Under the pieces are notes generated by a model that did no database searches, was not told the origin of the DNA, and was given only the letters and a program-made list of their open reading frames with translations. Positions 5,417-8,514 of a stretch of DNA of 8,514 nucleotides are shown here, one piece after another. Position numbers and translations under genes: made by a program. The DNA is from Methanomassiliicoccales archaeon (GTDB lineage: Archaea; Thermoplasmatota; Thermoplasmata; Methanomassiliicoccales; JACIVX01). The stretch's first letter is position 1. Every line of letters begins with the position of its first letter. The DNA is taken from positions 1 to 8,514 of the forward strand of contig JANHAK010000042.1 of the NCBI GenBank assembly GCA_024464195.1, written 5' to 3'.

Positions 5417-6250
5417 TTATGTTTGTTCAATTTTTGGTTTTATTGATCTCAAAACCTCGGCGAGCGATGGCCGATTTCGTTCAACAAATTCCCCAACACT
5501 GATTTGTCCTTCGATATTCAAATCGACTGGGTCAATATCCCACGATTTTGTTTTTTCTCGCCTCACTGTCTTGATTTTCAACCACTCATACATCTGTTTT
5601 GGATCCCCCATTTTATTTCTCCTACCGAAGCCAGTGGGACACGGGGAAACAATTTCAACAAATGAGAATCCCTTCTTCGTGAGAGCTTTTTTCATCGAAC
5701 CTATAATTTCTTTGACATTTCTAACAGTCCATCTAGCAACAAAATTCGCACCTGCGGTGACAGCCAGTTCGGCAAGATCAAACGGATATTCCTTATTCCC
5801 AAAAGGCGTAGTACTGCTCAACGCATTATATGGCGTAGTCGTTGATGCTTGGCCACCTGTCATGCCATAGATATTATTATTGATGCAAATGACTGTCATT
5901 TCAACATTCCTTCTACTTGCGTTAATGAAGTGATTTCCTCCTATTGCACCGAGATCCCCATCCCCCGTGAAAACGATTACCTTCAGATCAGGATTTGCTA
6001 AATTAATTCCCGTTGCAACGGCAAGCGCCCTGCCATGGGTTGTATGTATCGAATCTGCGCGAATATACCCCGGAACTCTCGAACTGCAGCCAACACCAGA
6101 GACGAATACTACTCGATCTTGATCCAAATTCAGCTCTGAGAATGCGCGATAGAAACAATTCATGACAGTGCCGATTCCACAGCCGGGACAAAATATCGTC
6201 GGCCAGCGATCTTTTCTATATAAATCAAAAAAGTCTTCCAATTCAACCAC
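5417..6250 (-). CDS. korB: 2-oxoacid:ferredoxin oxidoreductase, beta subunit (KorB)
   Basis: KorB binds thiamine pyrophosphate and one [4Fe-4S] cluster in the ferredoxin-dependent oxidative decarboxylation of 2-oxoacids. The 277-aa protein has CPGCGIG (21-27), GVGCSSR (52-58), the TPP motif GDGDLGAIGGNHFINA (96-111) with ICINNNIYGMTGGQ after it, and SPCPTGFGRRN (202-212). Cys21, Cys24, Cys55 and Cys204 are the likely cluster ligands. Length is close to the family norm of 270-290 aa. The start taken is GTG 6250, which overlaps the end of korA by 8 nt. A TTG three codons in (6241) has GGTGG 5 nt ahead and is a real alternative. The gene ends in a T-rich run, and korC is not directly downstream. 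Confidence 0.94.
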   Translation of the reverse strand: MVELEDFFDLYRKDRWPTIFCPGCGIGTVMNCFYRAFSELNLDQDRVVFVSGVGCSSRVPGYIRADSIHTTHGRALAVATGINLANPDLKVIVFTGDGDLGAIGGNHFINASRRNVEMTVICINNNIYGMTGGQASTTTPYNALSSTTPFGNKEYPFDLAELAVTAGANFVARWTVRNVKEIIGSMKKALTKKGFSFVEIVSPCPTGFGRRNKMGDPKQMYEWLKIKTVRREKTKSWDIDPVDLNIEGQISVGEFVERNRPSLAEVLRSIKPKIEQT

Positions 6251-7361
6251 CCTTAAGAAACATGGCGATCTCCTTTGGAGTATGAACCACGCCTCCTAAT
6301 TTTGAAAATAACCGTACCTTTGTACACCCCGCTGTACATGCAATTCTTTGAATCTCGCGATAGATCTGTCCCAGATTCATTTCAAGAACAATGATTTCTG
6401 TCGCCTGCCTAGCAATTTTTATAATTTGTTTTTCAGGAGTTGGCCATATAGTCTTAAGTTGGAGTAGCCCGACAGAACCATTACTCCGGATCACCTCTCT
6501 CGCGGCAAGGGCTGGCGACCCGTATGCCACAATGAATCTTTCGGCGTTCTCATTAAAAATTTGACTGCTGCAGATTCTATCTCTGTTTTTCAGAATCTTC
6601 TCGGAGAGCCTTATAACAAGTTCTTGGTGGACCTCTGGATCGTTTCTTGGATATCCCGCAATGTCATGGGAAAGACCTGTAACGTGTACGCGGGATCCCT
6701 TTCCAAAAACCGGGAAACTCGGAATTAGAGATTCATCATAGGCAAATCCATCATGCCACACCTTATCAGTTCGAATTTTTCGGTTAATGACTTCAAGTTT
6801 CTCAGGGACCTTGACTTTTCCACGCATATGACCAACTTCCGCATCTGATAAGATAATGACAGGTACTCGATATTCCTCTGAGAGATTGAACGCCTGAATC
6901 GTCATGTCGAACATATCTTGGACAGTAGCGGGAGCAAGCGCAATGATTTCATAGTCACCATGCGATCCAAATTTCGCCTGCATGACATCTCCTTGCGAGG
7001 GAAGGGTAGGTAATCCAGTTGAGGGTCCACCCCGCATCACGTTAACAATGACAAGTGGCGTTTCAGTCATTGCCGCATAGCCGATACTCTCCTGCATGAG
7101 GCTGAAGCCAGGACCTGAAGTAGCGGTCATCGCTTTCGCGCCAACCCACGAAGCGCCGATTACTGCGGAAATGGAAGCAATTTCATCCTCCATTTGGATA
7201 AAGATTCCACCCTCTTCGGGAAGTCTGAGTGCTAACCTTTCTGCAATTTCTGTGGAAGGGGTAATAGGATAACCAGCGAAGAATCTGAGACCTGCGGCAA
7301 TAGCGCCCTCCGCACACGCCTCATTTCCCTGCAAAAAATATGTCCCCTCAGGAAGTCTCAT
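6243..7361 (-). CDS. korA: 2-oxoacid:ferredoxin oxidoreductase, alpha subunit (KorA)
   Basis: KorA forms the catalytic core with KorB and contacts the TPP pyrimidine ring and the 2-oxoacid. The 372-aa protein begins with LPEGTYFLQGNEACAEGAI (3-21) and GYPITPSTEIAERLA (30-44), then QMEDEIASISAVIGA, ATSGPGFSLMQESIGYA, FGSHGDYEIIAL and EEYRVPVIILSDAEVGHMR. It resembles KorA more than VorB or pyruvate-type PorA, because of the GN.AC..GAI....FFAGYPITPSTEIAE and GSHGDYEIIAL blocks. The open frame reaches back to 7388, but ATG 7361 is chosen: GGAGG (7375-7371) lies 9 nt ahead, and ATG overlaps the korD stop by one base (TGATG), which implies coupling. The 2-oxoglutarate preference is inferred from family resemblance and from the D-A-B gene order. 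Confidence 0.94.
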   Translation of the reverse strand: MRLPEGTYFLQGNEACAEGAIAAGLRFFAGYPITPSTEIAERLALRLPEEGGIFIQMEDEIASISAVIGASWVGAKAMTATSGPGFSLMQESIGYAAMTETPLVIVNVMRGGPSTGLPTLPSQGDVMQAKFGSHGDYEIIALAPATVQDMFDMTIQAFNLSEEYRVPVIILSDAEVGHMRGKVKVPEKLEVINRKIRTDKVWHDGFAYDESLIPSFPVFGKGSRVHVTGLSHDIAGYPRNDPEVHQELVIRLSEKILKNRDRICSSQIFNENAERFIVAYGSPALAAREVIRSNGSVGLLQLKTIWPTPEKQIIKIARQATEIIVLEMNLGQIYREIQRIACTAGCTKVRLFSKLGGVVHTPKEIAMFLKGG

Positions 7362-7606
7362 CAGTCTTTTCCTCCTGACGTGTCCCAATCGAGCGCATGA
7401 TCAGGGCAAGTCAAAATGCACATCTCACATACTGCTCTTTTCTTGTCTTTACGCTTCCAGTTTGCGCATTTTTCAGGGGAATCAACTATTGGAGGAAAAT
7501 ATCCTCTTTCGCTCAATGAAGACCCTTGTTTAAAAACACCTCGAGGGCAAACCAGTATACAAAGCCCACATCCTTTACAATAATCAGGATTGACTCGGAC
7601 CTGCAT
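7361..7606 (-). CDS. korD: 2-oxoacid:ferredoxin oxidoreductase, ferredoxin-like delta subunit (KorD)
   Basis: KorD is the small iron-sulfur subunit that carries electrons from KorAB toward ferredoxin. With ATG 7606 it has 81 residues. The first cluster motif is normal, CKGCGLCILVCP (10-21). The second set is Cys47, Cys60, Cys63 and Cys67 (CEMCILTCP, 60-68), with 12 mostly basic residues (ANWKRKDKKRAV) between its first two cysteines instead of the usual two. The open frame starts at 7651, but I prefer 7606. Family members begin a few residues before the first Cys, and a TATAAATT box (7648-7641) overlaps the first codons of the longer version. Neither start has a well-spaced ribosome site. It is the first gene of the korDAB run and is divergent from the aldo/keto reductase gene. 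Confidence 0.88.
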   Translation of the reverse strand: MQVRVNPDYCKGCGLCILVCPRGVFKQGSSLSERGYFPPIVDSPEKCANWKRKDKKRAVCEMCILTCPDHALDWDTSGGKD

Positions 7607-7640
7607 GGTTTTCGCTCTGATCTCCCAATCATTCTCGTAC

Positions 7641-7648
7641 AATTTATA
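7641..7648 (-). promoter_or_regulatory. Putative TATA box for korDAB
   Basis: TATAAATT on the minus strand, centred 38 nt before ATG 7606, predicting a leader of about 13 nt. A second candidate, TTTTTTTATC at about 7671-7662, would give a leader near 35 nt. Either choice would exclude the longer start at 7651 or make it leaderless at best. Confidence 0.45.
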
Positions 7649-7695
7649 CATTCACATTTGAGATAAAAAAACCTGGCTCCTCGTTCATCCATTCG

Positions 7696-7704
7696 TTTTT
7701 TTTT
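7696..7704 (+). promoter_or_regulatory. T9 tract in the divergent korD / aldo-keto reductase region
   Basis: TTTTTTTTT flanked by CG on both sides (CG-T9-CGCGG), about 90 nt from korD and 57-96 nt from the reductase starts. It could be a transcription stop, a flexible or bent element, or part of a promoter; nothing decides between these. The rest of 7607-7757 shows no gene and no strong inverted repeat. Confidence 0.25.
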
Positions 7705-7760
7705 CGCGGAACCTCAGCATTCCAGGGATTTCCAATTCACACAATTGCGACGGAAGGATG

Positions 7761-8514
7761 ATGAAGCGGTTTTTTAATAAGGATAATGTATTCCCTTTTG
7801 TGGAGTACAGACAACTTGGAAAAGGTGATTTAAAAATCTCTGCAGTCAGTCTTGGAGCATGGCAATGGGGAATGGGGATATACTGGGGCTACAAAAAGGC
7901 ACTTAACAAGAAAGATATACTTCTCGCGAAGGAAAAAGCTGTTGAATTAGGAATCAATTTTATCGACACTGCGGAAGTTTATGGATGGGGGACCTCGGAA
8001 AGGATCATTGGTGAAATCCTTTCGAGGAGAGATGAGATGTTTATCGCTACGAAGTTCTTTCCTTTTAGACTTACTTCAGATGTCGTATTTCGAGCAGTGG
8101 AAAAAAGTCTTCGGCGATTAAGAATTGATGTTATTGATCTATACCAAGTTCATTTTCCTAACCCGCTTCAATCCACGTCAAGACTCATGCGAAATATGGA
8201 GCAGTTGATTAAGCGGGGAAAAATTCGGTATATTGGTGTGAGCAATTATGGAATAAAATCGCTTGAAAAGGCTCAAGAAGCGCTCTCTTTTAGCGATATC
8301 ATCTCGAATCAAATCCATTACAGTTTAATTTACAGGGAGCCAGAGACAAATGGATTGCTTGATTATTGCAGGAAAAATAAGATCGGCGTTATCGCTTACA
8401 GTCCCCTTGAGCAAGGGCTCTTGTCGGGGAAATATTTTACTGGCGAAAAGGTCACCGGATTAAGGCGCCTTAAGCCCTCGTTTTCTAAAAGGAATCTAAA
8501 CAGGCTGAAACCCT
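7761..8514 (+). CDS. Aldo/keto reductase (C-terminus off the right edge)
   Basis: This is a NAD(P)H-dependent reductase of the (beta/alpha)8 aldo/keto reductase superfamily. 251 codons are visible without a stop; full members are 310-340 aa. The catalytic tetrad is seen: Asp69 (DTAEVYG), Tyr74, Lys98 (FIATKF) and His131 (DLYQVHFPNP). YIGVSNYG, SNQIHYSLIYRE, and AYSPLEQGLLSGKY near the edge are also typical. The substrate cannot be predicted. Three starts compete. ATG 7758 or 7761 follow GGAAGG very closely. GTG 7800 would give the classical N-terminus (V/M)EYRQLGK and could be leaderless behind TTTTTTAATAAGG (7770-7782). The gene is divergent from korDAB across a short shared region, so joint regulation is possible but not shown. 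Confidence 0.9.
   Translation, partial: MKRFFNKDNVFPFVEYRQLGKGDLKISAVSLGAWQWGMGIYWGYKKALNKKDILLAKEKAVELGINFIDTAEVYGWGTSERIIGEILSRRDEMFIATKFFPFRLTSDVVFRAVEKSLRRLRIDVIDLYQVHFPNPLQSTSRLMRNMEQLIKRGKIRYIGVSNYGIKSLEKAQEALSFSDIISNQIHYSLIYREPETNGLLDYCRKNKIGVIAYSPLEQGLLSGKYFTGEKVTGLRRLKPSFSKRNLNRLKP

Noticed and set aside
5571..5870. 99-aa plus-strand open frame opposite korB
   Set aside because: It is a complementary-strand shadow of conserved KorB sequence, without promoter or ribosome site.

Overview
This window looks like a piece of an archaeal, probably euryarchaeal, chromosome. Thermoplasmatota or a relative is possible, but that is inference. The gene set points this way: a THEP1-type NTPase, archaeal Trm1, an MptD-type dihydroneopterin aldolase, a stand-alone beta subunit of ADP-forming acetyl-CoA synthetase, a four-subunit 2-oxoacid:ferredoxin oxidoreductase (korDABC type), and a superoxide dismutase with a His in the metal second sphere. 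TATA-like boxes about 25 nt ahead of start codons, near-leaderless starts, GTG starts and GGTGA/GGAGG ribosome sites also fit. No tRNA, rRNA, insertion sequence, CRISPR array or phage gene was found, and no stretch over about 300 bases lacks a gene.

Layout. (1) 1-2576, minus strand: THEP1 NTPase, then trm1 (overlapping by 4 nt), then after 85 nt purA, which runs off the left edge. This group covers nucleotide and tRNA metabolism. (2) 2710-3798, minus strand: the acetyl-CoA synthetase beta subunit followed 15 nt later by MptD, behind a small intergenic region with a perfect 7-5-7 palindrome. (3) 3952-7606, minus strand: korD, korA and korB tightly packed, then a break, then korC. A Fe/Mn superoxide dismutase gene lies in this break on the opposite strand, so it is divergent from korC and convergent with korB. 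(4) 7761-8514, plus strand: an aldo/keto reductase, divergent from korD and cut by the right edge.

How the genes work together. KorDABC would oxidatively decarboxylate a 2-oxoacid (2-oxoglutarate by subunit resemblance) to an acyl-CoA and pass electrons to ferredoxin. The ADP-forming acyl-CoA synthetase beta subunit can recover ATP from acyl-CoAs if its alpha partner is encoded elsewhere. SOD sits physically between subunits of this Fe-S enzyme, a class that is usually oxygen-sensitive. MptD belongs to pterin biosynthesis and PurA to AMP synthesis.

Most of this is ordinary core metabolism, and I do not see a clear new system. The points most worth a second look are the SOD gene splitting the kor cluster, the start of purA (no ATG/GTG/TTG at the conserved N-terminus, but a CTG with a good ribosome site), the loss of the Trm1 zinc-ribbon cysteines, the altered second Fe-S motif of KorD, and the palindrome in front of the acetyl-CoA synthetase gene.
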